DNA of 64,000 nucleotides from Longimicrobiales bacterium (GCA_029245345.1 JAQWPM010000024.1:171525-235524); one strand, 5' to 3'. Shown: positions 51,610 through 61,735, counted from the first letter of the stretch. Program-made: numbers and translations. Notes: a model not told the origin generated them from the letters alone.

Positions 51610-54423
51610 CTAGTTGGACAGCCAGAGATTCACCTTCATGATGAAACGATCGTCTGCATTCGCGTCGAACATCGCCCCTAGATCTCGACCGAAATCGAAG
51701 TCTCCAGTGCTGGAACTGCCCGCCTGACGGCGCTGCCAGACGAAGAAGATCGTCGAGCCCGGACGGTATTCCCAACGCAGCACGGCCGTGGTGCGGAGGG
51801 ACCGGACATTGAAGTCACGATCCTGAAATGATGAATCCGTGGTTCCGTTTCCGTCGAAGTCGATGAACCGTGTGTGGACAGAGTTCTCGCAGGTGCGTCC
51901 GCCCAAACAAGTCGGAGTGCCTCCAGCCTCGGAGTACGTGCCCTCTTCGAATGCGTCGAAGGAGTATGTCTCTGGAGCCGCCAGTTGCTTGTAGCGCGTG
52001 TAGTCTCCTGATGAGAGCAGCGCCTGGCTGTAGAACTCGAAGGTGAGGTCCGGTGTGAAGGTGTAGTTGGCCCGGGTCACCGCAGAGAGCGACCGCCGTT
52101 CGATGTCTGCGAACAGGTAGCGATCGCCGTAGGTAGTTGGGAACGGGAGCGCTCCCGAGGTGGTGACATATTGCACGCCCTCCTCGGCCCACGTGAGCCT
52201 CGGGTCGAAGGACAGGCGGAGGCGCGCGGAAGGCTGCACCGAGAGCCCAAGGCTCGCGCGCGTGCTAGAACCTGAGCCGCGTGTCCCTCGTTGCAGGTTC
52301 AGGCTCGACCGCACCCATACGAAGCTCCGATTGTCGTTGCCGACACTCACCGTGAAGCTCCTCACCGCGGGATCGATCATCATCGGTCCGCCGCGCGTCA
52401 ACGTCCGGCTCATGCGGTCCGGTGTATACGACGTGCTCGTGTTCACGGTCCAGAAGTTGTTGAGCGTCGTGTTTACATTGGCGGAGAATGTGCCAGCTGT
52501 ATGAGCTTGATCCCACGAGTCGAGGGACCACACGTCGTTGAACGCTTCATGACTGAAGTTGTGGAATGTCGTCAGTCGCACGTTGTATTTTCGGAAGATG
52601 CTGGTCGGCTCGATCTGCTGATAACTCAGGCTCGCTCCGCCATCGACGCGTTCCGGTGACGTGCTGAAGCCGATGTCGTTTACCTCGAAGTCCGGCGTGA
52701 CCTGAGCGGCCCAGACGGACCAGCGCAAGCTGCCCCGACGCTTCTCGGCTTGAAGGCGCCATTCCGCCCCCGTGAGTTGCGTCGCCGTGGAGTCCAACTC
52801 GGCCCAGGCGAGATCGGGACGCTGCCGGTAGTGATTCGACGCGCGCTGGATGCGGGTGATAGCCTCGGCGTCCCCCCGTACGTGAGTGTTCGCGAGAAAG
52901 CCACCGACGTAGTAGCCGCGGTTGCTCCAGTGGTGTCCGAAGTCGACGCCCGCATTGAAGCTCGAGCTCGTGAGGTCGTCGAACGACCCGTCCCCGGGAA
53001 GGCTCCGCTTTAGTGCTGTGAATATGCCGCCGATGTTGCTGCCGCCGCCGTTGAGATCCTGCTCAATACGCACGATGCCGAAGCCCGCCCGTGGTTCGAC
53101 GGTGAACTCGGTGATCTCGCCCGTTCCACTGAAGAATGCCGAGCCTTCTTCCTGTTCGGTGAGCGCGGCCATCGCACCCACCGAGAGTCCGTTCGCCGTC
53201 CGCCCCGTGATCTTGGTTGCGGCTAGGATCGTGCTCGCCTCAGGAGCATCCGTGAAGTCGGCGCCCGAAGGTGCTCTCCCACGCGGCGCGCGGCCGATTC
53301 GCCTCGTATAGAAGACCGATTTGTTGCTGCCAGAAAGCGGAAAGTCGAAGACACGCGCGTCTTCCACGAAGAACGGGCGCTGCTCTTGGAAGAAGGTCTC
53401 GAAGGCGGTGAGGTTCACGACCGCTGGATCTGCCTCGACCTGCCCGAAGTCGGGGTTGATGGCGGCGTCCAGCGTGAACGCACTTCCGAGCCCGTACCGG
53501 AGATCGAAGCCTGCGCGGGCGGACATATCGCTCCCGTCGAAGAACGGGTTCCCGGGAGTCGCTGCGGCGCTGCGAGCGGTCGAGACCACATAAGGCCGAG
53601 CCTCTGCGCGACTCGGCGATCCGACCAGATCGATCCCTTCGATGAGCCCGAACTGGCTCACCCGTCCCGTGACGAGACTGGATTCCAACGCGAAGCGGGT
53701 CAGTTCGTTATCCGATATGCGCCGCCGCCCGAAGTTGATTCCCCAAGTCTGCGGGCCGTCCGCCGACTCGTAGCGTATCTGTGACAGTGGGATTCGGAAT
53801 TCGATGGTCCATCCTTCCGGCACGATTCGGACGGCTGATTCCCAGACGGCGTTCCATGCCGCGTCTTCTCTCGCGTCGTCGTAGAGGTACCGATCCGTCT
53901 GGACGTTGGCTGCCGTGACTCGAAATCGATATCCGGTCCGGCCGTCGAGGTTCGGGTCGAACATCACTTCGAAGTAGTCGTACTGCCCCAGGGCGACAGC
54001 GTCCCGACGATTCATGTTGCGCATGATCGTCTCGGGAGTGGCGTCTCGGACGAGCGCACCCATGTAGATGGCGTCGTCGTCGTATAGGATCCATGCCTCC
54101 GAGTCGTTCAGGGCTGGGTCGCCCTCCACCGGTTCCTTCTGGACGAAGTCCTTCGCGGCCGGGAACCGGGACCAGATCTCTTCGTCGAGTCGCCCATCGA
54201 TCGAAATGGACCCCTCAAGCCGATAAGCCCGCATTGTTGGGACGTCTGCGCCGTTCACGGCTTGTGCGGTTATCGCGCTCGGGGCCGAAGTAAAAAGCAA
54301 CAGAGCGGCAACTGCGGTCACGTATCTAGACAATGAAATCCGGGAAGCGAGTAGATTCGCGAAAAAGCTAGCTGTGCACCCCGAAGACCAGTGAGAGCGG
54401 CGTCTTGTTGAGCGGGGCCCCAT
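51610..54423 (-). CDS. DUF5916 outer-membrane protein with CBM9-like N-terminus (copy 1)
   Basis: About 937 aa. After a signal peptide (RYVTAVAALLLFTSAPSAITAQA) comes a CBM9/DOMON-like domain (IDGRLDEEIWSRFP, YDDDAIYMGALVRD, YFEVMFDPNLDGRTGYRFRV) and then the DUF5916 barrel (LTAFETFFQEQRPFFVEDARVF, YTRRIGR), ending in WLSN. DUF5916 proteins are large outer-membrane barrels of unknown substrate. Start is uncertain: ATG 54423, GTG 54471 (with a GGGAG) and TTG 54333 (best placed for the signal peptide) are all in frame. A second DUF5916 gene lies at 59452. Confidence 0.8.
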   Translation of the reverse strand: MGPRSTRRRSHWSSGCTASFFANLLASRISLSRYVTAVAALLLFTSAPSAITAQAVNGADVPTMRAYRLEGSISIDGRLDEEIWSRFPAAKDFVQKEPVEGDPALNDSEAWILYDDDAIYMGALVRDATPETIMRNMNRRDAVALGQYDYFEVMFDPNLDGRTGYRFRVTAANVQTDRYLYDDAREDAAWNAVWESAVRIVPEGWTIEFRIPLSQIRYESADGPQTWGINFGRRRISDNELTRFALESSLVTGRVSQFGLIEGIDLVGSPSRAEARPYVVSTARSAAATPGNPFFDGSDMSARAGFDLRYGLGSAFTLDAAINPDFGQVEADPAVVNLTAFETFFQEQRPFFVEDARVFDFPLSGSNKSVFYTRRIGRAPRGRAPSGADFTDAPEASTILAATKITGRTANGLSVGAMAALTEQEEGSAFFSGTGEITEFTVEPRAGFGIVRIEQDLNGGGSNIGGIFTALKRSLPGDGSFDDLTSSSFNAGVDFGHHWSNRGYYVGGFLANTHVRGDAEAITRIQRASNHYRQRPDLAWAELDSTATQLTGAEWRLQAEKRRGSLRWSVWAAQVTPDFEVNDIGFSTSPERVDGGASLSYQQIEPTSIFRKYNVRLTTFHNFSHEAFNDVWSLDSWDQAHTAGTFSANVNTTLNNFWTVNTSTSYTPDRMSRTLTRGGPMMIDPAVRSFTVSVGNDNRSFVWVRSSLNLQRGTRGSGSSTRASLGLSVQPSARLRLSFDPRLTWAEEGVQYVTTSGALPFPTTYGDRYLFADIERRSLSAVTRANYTFTPDLTFEFYSQALLSSGDYTRYKQLAAPETYSFDAFEEGTYSEAGGTPTCLGGRTCENSVHTRFIDFDGNGTTDSSFQDRDFNVRSLRTTAVLRWEYRPGSTIFFVWQRRQAGSSSTGDFDFGRDLGAMFDANADDRFIMKVNLWLSN

Positions 54424-54496
54424 GCAGGCATCTTGGCGGACCCTGAGTGCGTGGACGTGTATGTGAGCCACGAACTATGAACTCCCGGAGGAATCC

Positions 54497-55357
54497 TTGA
54501 AGATCCGCCACTTCGTTGCCGTCCTGGGTGCAGTCCTCATCACGGCCCCCGCCTTGTCTGCCCAGCCGCGTGGCTCCGAGCGGGGAACGATGACACAGGT
54601 CGTCAACGGAACCCGCCTCACGGTCGACTTTAGCCGCCCGGTCGCGAGGGGACGTGACAATCTGTTCGGTGGCGTCGTGCATTGGGGAGAGGTGTGGACC
54701 CCCGGCGCGAACTGGGCGACCACGCTAGAGGTGGATCGGCCCATTCGGTTGAACGGCCACACCGTCGAGCCCGGTCGCTACTCCGTGTGGATGGAACTCA
54801 AGGATGGGGAGCCGTGGCGTTTCATGTTGAACCGTGAGGTCCAGCTCTACCACGACTCGCCGTACCCGGCGGACCAGGTCGTGCTCGCTTTTGATGTCGA
54901 GCCCCAACAGGGTGCCCACATGGAGGCGCTCAACTGGTACGTGCATGCGATCACGTCGCGCACGGCGACCCTGCGCATGCATTGGGGCCCGACTTTTGTA
55001 GAAGTCGACGTCGAGACTGCCGAGTACATGTGGGACGCGCTCCCTGCGGATGAGCGAGCGAGTTACGTGGGGGCCTATGCGTTCGACACGAACGACCCCA
55101 CGACCGGAGGCCCGCTTCAGGTCACGATCAGCGTGCTTGAGGAGAGCGGACGTATCGTAGGCAGATGGGGTGGGGCGCCGATCGCGCTGGTGCCGGCCGG
55201 GCCTGCAGAGTTCAAGATCGGATTTACTCGTGGCGGCGCACTCTTCGATGTCGCCGACGAGATGACCATTCGGATCCTCGTTGAGAACGGCACGAGTGTC
55301 GGTGCGGAATTGCGGTGGGACGGAGAAGCGTTCGGGACGGCGAACTCAGGGCGCTGA
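54497..55357 (+). CDS. DUF2911 exported protein
   Basis: 286 aa. TTG start supported by a GGAGGA site four bases upstream (54487-54492); no ATG fits. Sec signal peptide (KIRHFVAVLGAVLITAPALSAQ), then the DUF2911 domain (VDFSRPVARGRDNLFGGVVHWGEVWTPGANWATT, residues about 43-76 in motif terms; ALNWYVHAITSRTATLRMHWG). DUF2911 proteins are exported, abundant in Bacteroidota and Gemmatimonadota, and of unknown function. Divergent from the DUF5916 gene, with start regions nearly touching. Confidence 0.8.
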   Translation: MKIRHFVAVLGAVLITAPALSAQPRGSERGTMTQVVNGTRLTVDFSRPVARGRDNLFGGVVHWGEVWTPGANWATTLEVDRPIRLNGHTVEPGRYSVWMELKDGEPWRFMLNREVQLYHDSPYPADQVVLAFDVEPQQGAHMEALNWYVHAITSRTATLRMHWGPTFVEVDVETAEYMWDALPADERASYVGAYAFDTNDPTTGGPLQVTISVLEESGRIVGRWGGAPIALVPAGPAEFKIGFTRGGALFDVADEMTIRILVENGTSVGAELRWDGEAFGTANSGR

Positions 55358-55499
55358 GCGAGCTCTGGCGGGCGGGCCTCTCTGATATCGAGGGGCGATA
55401 CGACTGACTCCCGGGGATTGGATCGCGGCACTTTCGGCGCACTTTGGAAATCGTACATTTTATGAATCAGTCGGCGACCATCTGTGGAGAATTGGCCTG

Positions 55500-56624
55500 G
55501 TGACAGACCCCTCCCGGCTTGGCATTCAGCTTGAGACCAAGCCCTATATAGCAGTACTGCAGGCTGTGGCTTTTTTGCTTTGCTTATACCTCTTCTTCGC
55601 GAGTATCGAGTTGATGAGTGCCGCGTTCAAGATGAGCGGCAGGGGTCTGGCGGAGCAGCTCCTCAACACGGCGTCGGATCCACTGGCTGGACTCCTCATT
55701 GGATTCCTGGCCACGAGCATGATCCAGAGTTCCTCGACGACCACGACGATCGTGGTTGGGTTGGTCGCCTCGGGTGCGCTGACCATCGAGTTGGCTGTGC
55801 CCATCATCATGGGTGCCAACATCGGGACGACGACCACCAACACCATCGTGGCCATTGGGCATGTAACACGGCCAGCGGAGTTCGAACGAGCCTTCGCCGC
55901 ATCGACGGTGCATGACTTTTTCAACCTCCTGGCTGCTTTCACGATCCTGCCCATCGAGGTCTTCTTTCATCCCGTGCAGAAGTCTGCCGTATTTCTCCAG
56001 AGCACGTTCGCAGGCGCGGGCGGAATGAAATTGGCAAGTCCGCTGAAGGTCGTGATTCGGCCGCTGGCCGACTTCGTTACTGGGCTGGTCCCCAGCACGC
56101 TCCCGCTCATGATCATCGCTCTGCTCCTGCTCTTCATCGCGTTGCGCGGCATGATGAAGATCATGCAGGGAGCTGTACTCTCCCGGTTGGAAGGGCTCTT
56201 CGATCGAGTGCTCTTCCGGAACGACGCCGCAAGCTTCACGCTTGGTGTGGTCGCGACCGCGTCGGTGCAGAGCAGTTCGGCGACGACGTCGCTGATCGTG
56301 CCGCTCGCCGGGACTGGAGTGCTGTCGCTCCGTCAGGTCTTCCCGTATACGCTCGGTGCAAACATCGGCACCACGATTACTGCCATTCTCGCATCATTCG
56401 CCACCGGGAGCCCGGCGGCTGTGACCGTGGCCTTGGCACATCTGAGCTTCAACATCTTCGCGATCGTCATCTATTATCCGCTCAAGGCGTTGCCTCTTTG
56501 GATGGCGACGAAGTGGGGGCGCATCGCAGCGCAGTCGAAAGGCAACACGGCCGGCGTGTTCGCCGTGTATATCGCCGCACACGTCATACCTTTGATGTAC
56601 ATACTCTGGTCAGCCCGAAGGTAG
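55500..56624 (+). CDS. Na+/phosphate (NptA/PNaS-type) cotransporter
   Basis: 374 aa, GTG start. Two inverted QSSS repeats diagnostic of the PNaS family: TSMIQSSSTTTTIVVGLV and TASVQSSSATTSLIVPL, each followed by a GANIGTT motif (MGANIGTTTTN, LGANIGTTITA). About eight membrane segments. Imports inorganic phosphate with sodium. Seven bases from the PhoU gene, forming a two-gene operon; this arrangement is common for this family. Confidence 0.93.
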   Translation: MTDPSRLGIQLETKPYIAVLQAVAFLLCLYLFFASIELMSAAFKMSGRGLAEQLLNTASDPLAGLLIGFLATSMIQSSSTTTTIVVGLVASGALTIELAVPIIMGANIGTTTTNTIVAIGHVTRPAEFERAFAASTVHDFFNLLAAFTILPIEVFFHPVQKSAVFLQSTFAGAGGMKLASPLKVVIRPLADFVTGLVPSTLPLMIIALLLLFIALRGMMKIMQGAVLSRLEGLFDRVLFRNDAASFTLGVVATASVQSSSATTSLIVPLAGTGVLSLRQVFPYTLGANIGTTITAILASFATGSPAAVTVALAHLSFNIFAIVIYYPLKALPLWMATKWGRIAAQSKGNTAGVFAVYIAAHVIPLMYILWSARR

Positions 56625-56630
56625 TAAGCC

Positions 56631-57305
56631 ATGTGGAAAGAAATCGTCACACTGTTCAAGTCGGAGGGCCCGCTTCAGGAGGCCTACGACGAAGCGATCT
56701 TGGCGCTCCGAGAGTCGCACAGCATGTTCGACGACGCCGTCGCGCACCTCCATTCCGAGGGCGTGATGGAGACGGACATCTACAAGCGTGATCGGAGGAT
56801 CAACAAGTACGAGCGCAGCGTCCGCCGAAAGATCGTCACGCACATGTCGGTGTCATCCAAGCCGGATATCAACCTCGGGCTGATCCTCACGTCGATCGTG
56901 ATCGACATCGAGCGAATCGGGGACTACACGAAGAACATCGTAGAGCTCGCAGTGTCTGTTTCTGGGCCATTCGACGGCCTCGAACTGGCCGATGAAGTGG
57001 CCTGGGTAGAGGCCCGAGTCACAGAGATGTTCGACGATATCGTTCCGATGCTGGACAGCTCTGACGTCGATCTTGCACGTTCTGTGATCGAGGCCCACGG
57101 TGGAGTCGCTCAGAAGGTCGACAAGCACGTTGCGGCTCTATCCTCCGGCCAGGCCCTGTCCGGGCGGTCAGGGCATGCCGTCACCGTTGCGATCTATTTG
57201 AGGTTCTTGAAGCGCGTGAGTGCTCACTTGAAGAACGTCGCCACCAGTGTGGTGAACCCGTATTACCGGATCGGTTTCCGCGAGAAGGAAGAAAGCGAAG
57301 ACTAA
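56631..57305 (+). CDS. PhoU-domain phosphate regulator
   Basis: 224 aa, all-helical PhoU domain (HSMFDDAVAHLHS, two-helix bundle repeats; DIERIGDYTKNIVELA is the metal-binding E-x3-D motif region). PhoU-like proteins control phosphate uptake; this one is encoded with the Na/Pi transporter and probably gates it. Follows the transporter by six bases. No DNA-binding domain. Confidence 0.9.
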   Translation: MWKEIVTLFKSEGPLQEAYDEAILALRESHSMFDDAVAHLHSEGVMETDIYKRDRRINKYERSVRRKIVTHMSVSSKPDINLGLILTSIVIDIERIGDYTKNIVELAVSVSGPFDGLELADEVAWVEARVTEMFDDIVPMLDSSDVDLARSVIEAHGGVAQKVDKHVAALSSGQALSGRSGHAVTVAIYLRFLKRVSAHLKNVATSVVNPYYRIGFREKEESED

Positions 57306-57414
57306 TCGCTGTCCGGGGTAGCTCCGCCCCATCCTTTTCCATGAAGGAGCGTGTAGCTTCGGTCGAGGGCTGTCGTTACGTCGATGAAGTAGTAGCGCGA
57401 CGCGCCACTCACTT

Positions 57415-57420
57415 TATAAT
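57415..57420 (+). promoter_or_regulatory. Possible -10 box for the 57526 lipoprotein gene
   Basis: A perfect TATAAT in a short AT-rich patch of the 220-base gap after phoU. No good -35 at the usual distance, so weak support. The gene's AGGAG site is at 57513-57517. Confidence 0.3.
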
Positions 57421-57525
57421 ACGATGAGGTACAGATATGTACCTTGCGAGGTGTCGACTTCAGTCCTAGTTGTCGCTCCTAGCGGCCCATGGTGCACAGA
57501 GAGTTACACACACAGGAGCTATTTC

Positions 57526-58152
57526 ATGAAATTATTCAAATCCCTCTCGGTATTACTCGTTTCCATTTTGTTGGCTGCGTGCGGCCCCATGGAGCAAGCG
57601 GGGGACGGAACGGTCGTCGTGGGAGATCTGGCTTCGCCAGAAATTACTGCTGAGTCATCGGCAGATGATAAGGTTACTAGTGCGTTGAGCGCTGCCCCCG
57701 CGGTGGTTGGTGAGGGTGCGATGGTGTTGGACTGGCCTGCTGCTGAGGGCGAGACTCCGGCGATGCTCAGAGAGGGCGATAACGGTTGGACTTGTTTCCC
57801 GGATAGATTCGGTACCCCTGGCCTCGATCCGATGTGCTTTGACGGTCCTGCGATGGTCTGGGTAGGTAACTGGATGATGGGTATGGAGCCCGAGATTGAG
57901 ACGATGGGCTTGTCCTACATGCTCATGGGCTCTTACGACAACAGTAACACGGATCCTTTTGCCGGGCCGCCTGAGAATCCCGCGGATGGCGTGGTTACAG
58001 GTCCTCACATCATGACCTTTCCGGTCGATGCTACGACGTTGAAAGGCATGAGTACGGATCACACCACTGGTGAGCCGTACGTCATGTTCCAGGACACACC
58101 CTGGGCTCACCTCATGATGCCCACTGCCACTGGCCTGCCTCCCCGAAGCTAA
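57526..58152 (+). CDS. Small lipoprotein, unknown function
   Basis: 208 aa from ATG 57526 (AGGAG eight bases upstream; the longer frame lacks a signal peptide). Lipobox LLAACG. Mature part is acidic and Met/Gly/Pro-rich (MVLDWPAAEGETPAML, DRFGTPGLDPMCFDGPAMVW, GMEPEIETMGLSYMLMGSYDNSNTD in motif form), ending in AHLMMPTATG. Resembles small surface lipoproteins; no domain recognised. Monocistronic. Confidence 0.7.
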   Translation: MKLFKSLSVLLVSILLAACGPMEQAGDGTVVVGDLASPEITAESSADDKVTSALSAAPAVVGEGAMVLDWPAAEGETPAMLREGDNGWTCFPDRFGTPGLDPMCFDGPAMVWVGNWMMGMEPEIETMGLSYMLMGSYDNSNTDPFAGPPENPADGVVTGPHIMTFPVDATTLKGMSTDHTTGEPYVMFQDTPWAHLMMPTATGLPPRS

Positions 58153-58406
58153 AGCCAGCACCATGCACCAACGGCCGGGTCACGTCACTGTACGTCCTAG
58201 AAATTCAGTCGGAGCACTATGCGGGGACGAGTTCGTTTTATCTATATGGGATTGTGGCGCGTCAGGCCCGGCCCCCGCCCAATCACACAAGACCAAGCAG
58301 GGCAGATCTTCTTGCTAAGCCCTGGCTTTGAGGTTATTACAGACGGCGATTGAAGCGTGTATTGTGCGTGTGGTCACGCACCTCCCTGTGACAGGAGTAG
58401 TCTCAG

Positions 58407-58739
58407 ATGCAGATGCTCGAAAAAGCAGTTTTTTACGGCTCTGTCCTCGTTGCGTTTATCGCTGCTGTGGCCCCGGCGGAGACGTTCGCACATTTCCCAA
58501 TGGTTCTCGTGCTGCTTGGCCTCGCATCCGGATTCATGCGGCCGACTAAGGACGTGTCGACCCGTATGGCCTATTACGTGTTGGCAGCTTTACTGCCGAG
58601 CATCGCCAGTAACCTGGACGTGGTTCCAGTGGTTGGTAGCTACGCCAGCGGCTTCCTGACCCAATTCACTGCCGTTATCGCGGGTGTCGCCCTTGCGAAC
58701 ATTTTCACCGTTCTGGTGCAACAGTTGAAGGACGCGTAG
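58407..58739 (+). CDS. Small membrane protein, unknown function
   Basis: 110 aa with three predicted membrane segments (AVFYGSVLVAFIAAVAP, FPMVLVLLGLASGFM, TAVIAGVALANIFTVLV). AGGAG site upstream of ATG. No domain recognised. The 58153-58406 gap before it has no gene I can see. Confidence 0.6.
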   Translation: MQMLEKAVFYGSVLVAFIAAVAPAETFAHFPMVLVLLGLASGFMRPTKDVSTRMAYYVLAALLPSIASNLDVVPVVGSYASGFLTQFTAVIAGVALANIFTVLVQQLKDA

Positions 58740-59451
58740 AGGCTTCCACCAGTCGCGCACTGATTAAGAATGAAGGGGGACCTGGAGGCAAATTCGCTCA
58801 GGCCCCATTGTCAACATCAAGCCCCGCTCAAGGCCATAGCCGTGAGCGGGGCTTGATGTTGGATCCAAACGCGACCTTGTGTCGAATCGAGGCGCCGCTC
58901 CTGTTCCATGCGCCGCATACCTGCTCGGCTGACACCTCCCGAGGGTCGCACAGTGGCGATGCCCCTCCGGGCCGATGTTCGGGTCAATAGGTGTGCAAAG
59001 GGATCAGGATGAGGCCCCCCGCCGTTGAGTTGAGACGGGCTCTCCGTCCCTGAACTTCCTTCCTTCAAACACGTCATTGAGCAGGTGAGGAGCGTCCAAC
59101 CTGCGGAAGCGCTTCTCGGCCATCTGGGAGGATCGGAAGTGTGAGCAGCGCCTGCGTCACGGAGGCTTCACCGTCGAGGTGAACCGTGTGCGAGCGCGCC
59201 TGAAGAAAGGCGGTCCCCAGCACACGACCTATGTTGGTAAACTAGCGCTGTCGCGTCGATGATCGCGGCCATGTGCCTTTTCAGTGGCGCTTCCTCATCG
59301 TGGTCGACCTGCACTGGGGGCGATCAGCCTTCAGTCGGAGCCGAGCAGGATGTGTTTTCAGGTAAGGGCTCCACTCGGACTGGATGACGTCTAGCGGCAG
59401 GCTGGGGGCGCGACCACCTTGGCTGCCTGCCACCCTATTCGAGCCTCCTCC
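58740..59451. other. 712-base gap with a large hairpin and no recognisable gene
   Basis: Holds the 19-bp inverted repeat at 58812-58861. The remainder has short open frames on both strands but none with recognisable protein content; no tRNA and no clear insertion-sequence ends. It may contain decayed sequence. Confidence 0.5.
58812..58861. repeat. Perfect 19-bp inverted repeat (long hairpin)
   Basis: Arms at 58812-58830 and 58843-58861 are exact complements (CAACATCAAGCCCCGCTCA and its reverse complement), with a 12-base loop containing an inner GGC/GCC pair. No T run follows on the plus side, so it is not a standard intrinsic terminator; it could still end the 58407 transcript or be part of a decayed mobile element. 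Confidence 0.7.
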
Positions 59452-61695
59452 ATGACACCCCGACCCCAGACGTGGCGAGCCCTCGCGCTCATCTCGCTGT
59501 CGCTCACGACCTCGGCACCCCTTCTGGCGCAACAGGCCCCCATGTCGACTCCTGTGACGCCCGTTGCGCCGGAAACCCAAGAGCGCCCCATCCTCCGAGC
59601 TTCTCGAGCAGTCGAGTCGATCACCCTGGACGGTGTTTTGGACGAACAAGCCTGGCTTCGCGCTGACACCACCGATGGCGTGCTGTGGACGACCCAACCT
59701 GTTGCAGGGGTGCCTGCCCCGGACCGGACGGTCATTCGAATCGTCTACGACGACGAAGCACTCTACGTCGGGGCACGTCTCTACGACGCTGAGCCCCACC
59801 GCGCCGTATCCGCTGGCTTGGAGCAAGACTTCGCCGTAGGGGACTCCGATCTGTTTGGCGTGGCGATCGACGCAGGCAGGGACCGACAGAGTGCCTTCAC
59901 CTTCGCCGCGAACCCGGCCGGGGCCACGTGGGACGCTCAGTCGTTCGGAGACGGAGCCACCATCAACGCGGCTTGGGAGGGGATCTTCCAGGTCGAAACG
60001 ACGATGGACGACGAAGGGTGGACCATGGAGATGCGCATCCCGTTCACGACTCTTCGTTTTCCAGCTGGGGAGAAGCCTCAGGTATGGGGGCTCAACTTCA
60101 GTAGACAGATTAAACGCCGAAACGAGTACGCTACCTGGGCCCCCATTACACGGCAATCACGAGTCTTCCGGGTGTCCATGGCCGGCACGCTCGAGGGTCT
60201 CCCCGCCATGAGTCCGGGTCGAAACCTCCAGATCAAGCCGTTCGCGATCGGGTCGGGGAACCAAGGCCAACTCCGAGACAACGGCCCCAAACGCGACTTC
60301 GATGCAGGACTCGACGCCAAATGGGCGGTGACACCTCAGCTCACGCTCGACCTCACGGCGCTCACAGACTTTTCTCAGGTCGAAACCGATGCCGAGCAGG
60401 TCAACCTGACGCGCTTCTCAGTGTTCTTCCCCGAGAAGCGTGATTTCTTCCTAGAGAACGACGGCATCTTCACTTTTGCCGATGATGCTTCCCGCGCATT
60501 CCGCTCTGGTTCGGGACCGCAAAACTTCAAGCTGTTCCACTCGAGAAGGATCGGACTTTCCGACGATCGCCAACCCCTCCCCATCGGTGGCGGCGCGCGC
60601 CTCTCAGGCCGCGTTGGGCGGTACGACCTCGGCCTCATGAACATGCAGACGCTGGAGGACGAGGGTCAACCTGCGGAGAACTTCGCCGTGGCGCGGGTGC
60701 GACGCAGCTTTCTCTCGAGTTCCGATGTCGGCGTGATGTTCGTGAATCGTCAAGCCACCGCGAGCCAGGCCGCAGAGAGTTTTTCGCGGACCGGTGGGAT
60801 CGACGCAAACCTCCGCCTGACGCGTCTGCAGGTGAACACATACTTCGCTCTGTCGGACGATCCCATGGCAGACGGTGACCGAACGACGGGCATGTTACAA
60901 GTCGGTTGGCGAGACCCGTTGTTGGATTTTTCGCTCATGGCGAAGCACGTGGGGGAAGACTTCTCTCCCGGAGCCGGCTTCGTGAGCCGGACGGGCATGA
61001 ACCAGTGGTTCGCCTCGGGGGGCATTCACGTGCAGCAGCCGACCACTTGGCTGACGGAGTTGAACCCGTACGTCGACGCAACCGAGTATTACGCACCCGG
61101 CGGAGGGCTGGAGAGCCGAGAGATCACGCCCGGGCTCACGGTGGTCGCATTGGATGGGGGGAGACTTACAGCAGCGTATTCACAGCGCACCGAACGATTC
61201 CTTGCCCCAGAGTCTTTTCTCGGCGTGACCCTGCCTGCTGGTCTCTACGAGTTCGGGGCTACCACGCTCGGGTATACATCCAACAGCGGACGAATCGTGT
61301 CCGGAGCGCTCTCAGTGAGCGCGGGAGATTTCTTCGACGGTGATCGGACTTCCATCACCGGCTCGGTCTCCCTTCGGCCGAACGAACACATCGTGCTACA
61401 AGGGAGCGTCCAGCGGAATAGACTGACCCTCGCAGGGAAGCCCATCGACGCGGACCTGCTACAGGGCCGACTCCGCTACGGGTTCAACACCCGGGCCTTC
61501 GTATCTGCGTTCGTCCAATACAACCGGGTCGCCCGAGAACTGATCAGCAACGTTCGCTTCAATCTGATCCACGCCCCGCTGAGCGACGTCTTCATTGTGA
61601 TCTCCGATCGCCGCCGGACAGGTATGGCACCCGGTGAAAGGAGCGTGCTCGATCAGGGAATCACCATAAAGATCACGCGACTTCTGCAGTTCTGA
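59452..61695 (+). CDS. DUF5916 outer-membrane protein with CBM9-like N-terminus (copy 2)
   Basis: 747 aa from ATG 59452. Signal peptide (ALALISLSLTTSAPLLAQQ), CBM9/DOMON-like domain (LDGVLDEQAWLRAD, VYDDEALYVGARLYDAEP, WTMEMRIPFTTLRFP), then DUF5916 barrel (RFSVFFPEKRDFFLENDGIFTF, KLFHSRRIGLSDD) ending in LLQF, the outer-membrane Phe. Shares architecture with the gene at 51610 but is shorter. An in-frame start at 59419 precedes the signal peptide by 11 residues and is less likely. Followed by the tRNA-Pro fragment. Confidence 0.8.
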   Translation: MTPRPQTWRALALISLSLTTSAPLLAQQAPMSTPVTPVAPETQERPILRASRAVESITLDGVLDEQAWLRADTTDGVLWTTQPVAGVPAPDRTVIRIVYDDEALYVGARLYDAEPHRAVSAGLEQDFAVGDSDLFGVAIDAGRDRQSAFTFAANPAGATWDAQSFGDGATINAAWEGIFQVETTMDDEGWTMEMRIPFTTLRFPAGEKPQVWGLNFSRQIKRRNEYATWAPITRQSRVFRVSMAGTLEGLPAMSPGRNLQIKPFAIGSGNQGQLRDNGPKRDFDAGLDAKWAVTPQLTLDLTALTDFSQVETDAEQVNLTRFSVFFPEKRDFFLENDGIFTFADDASRAFRSGSGPQNFKLFHSRRIGLSDDRQPLPIGGGARLSGRVGRYDLGLMNMQTLEDEGQPAENFAVARVRRSFLSSSDVGVMFVNRQATASQAAESFSRTGGIDANLRLTRLQVNTYFALSDDPMADGDRTTGMLQVGWRDPLLDFSLMAKHVGEDFSPGAGFVSRTGMNQWFASGGIHVQQPTTWLTELNPYVDATEYYAPGGGLESREITPGLTVVALDGGRLTAAYSQRTERFLAPESFLGVTLPAGLYEFGATTLGYTSNSGRIVSGALSVSAGDFFDGDRTSITGSVSLRPNEHIVLQGSVQRNRLTLAGKPIDADLLQGRLRYGFNTRAFVSAFVQYNRVARELISNVRFNLIHAPLSDVFIVISDRRRTGMAPGERSVLDQGITIKITRLLQF

Positions 61696-61735
61696 CGGAG
61701 GCTCGTTCGGCCGTCCCGACGTCGACCCCAGAAAC

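Noticed and set aside
57424..57525. Upstream extension of the 57526 lipoprotein gene
   Set aside because: The extension has no signal-peptide character, overlaps a TATAAT, and the AGGAG site belongs to ATG 57526.
58809..58867. The 58812 hairpin as an attC site
   Set aside because: GTTGGAT fits GTTRRRY, but the left side lacks RYYYAAC and the arms pair perfectly with no spacer mismatch or bulge, unlike attC.
59041..59260. Possible decayed transposase in the 58740-59451 gap
   Set aside because: Fragments such as HGGFTVEVNRVRARLKKGG look protein-like but match no transposase motif that I recognise, and there are no terminal repeats or target duplications.
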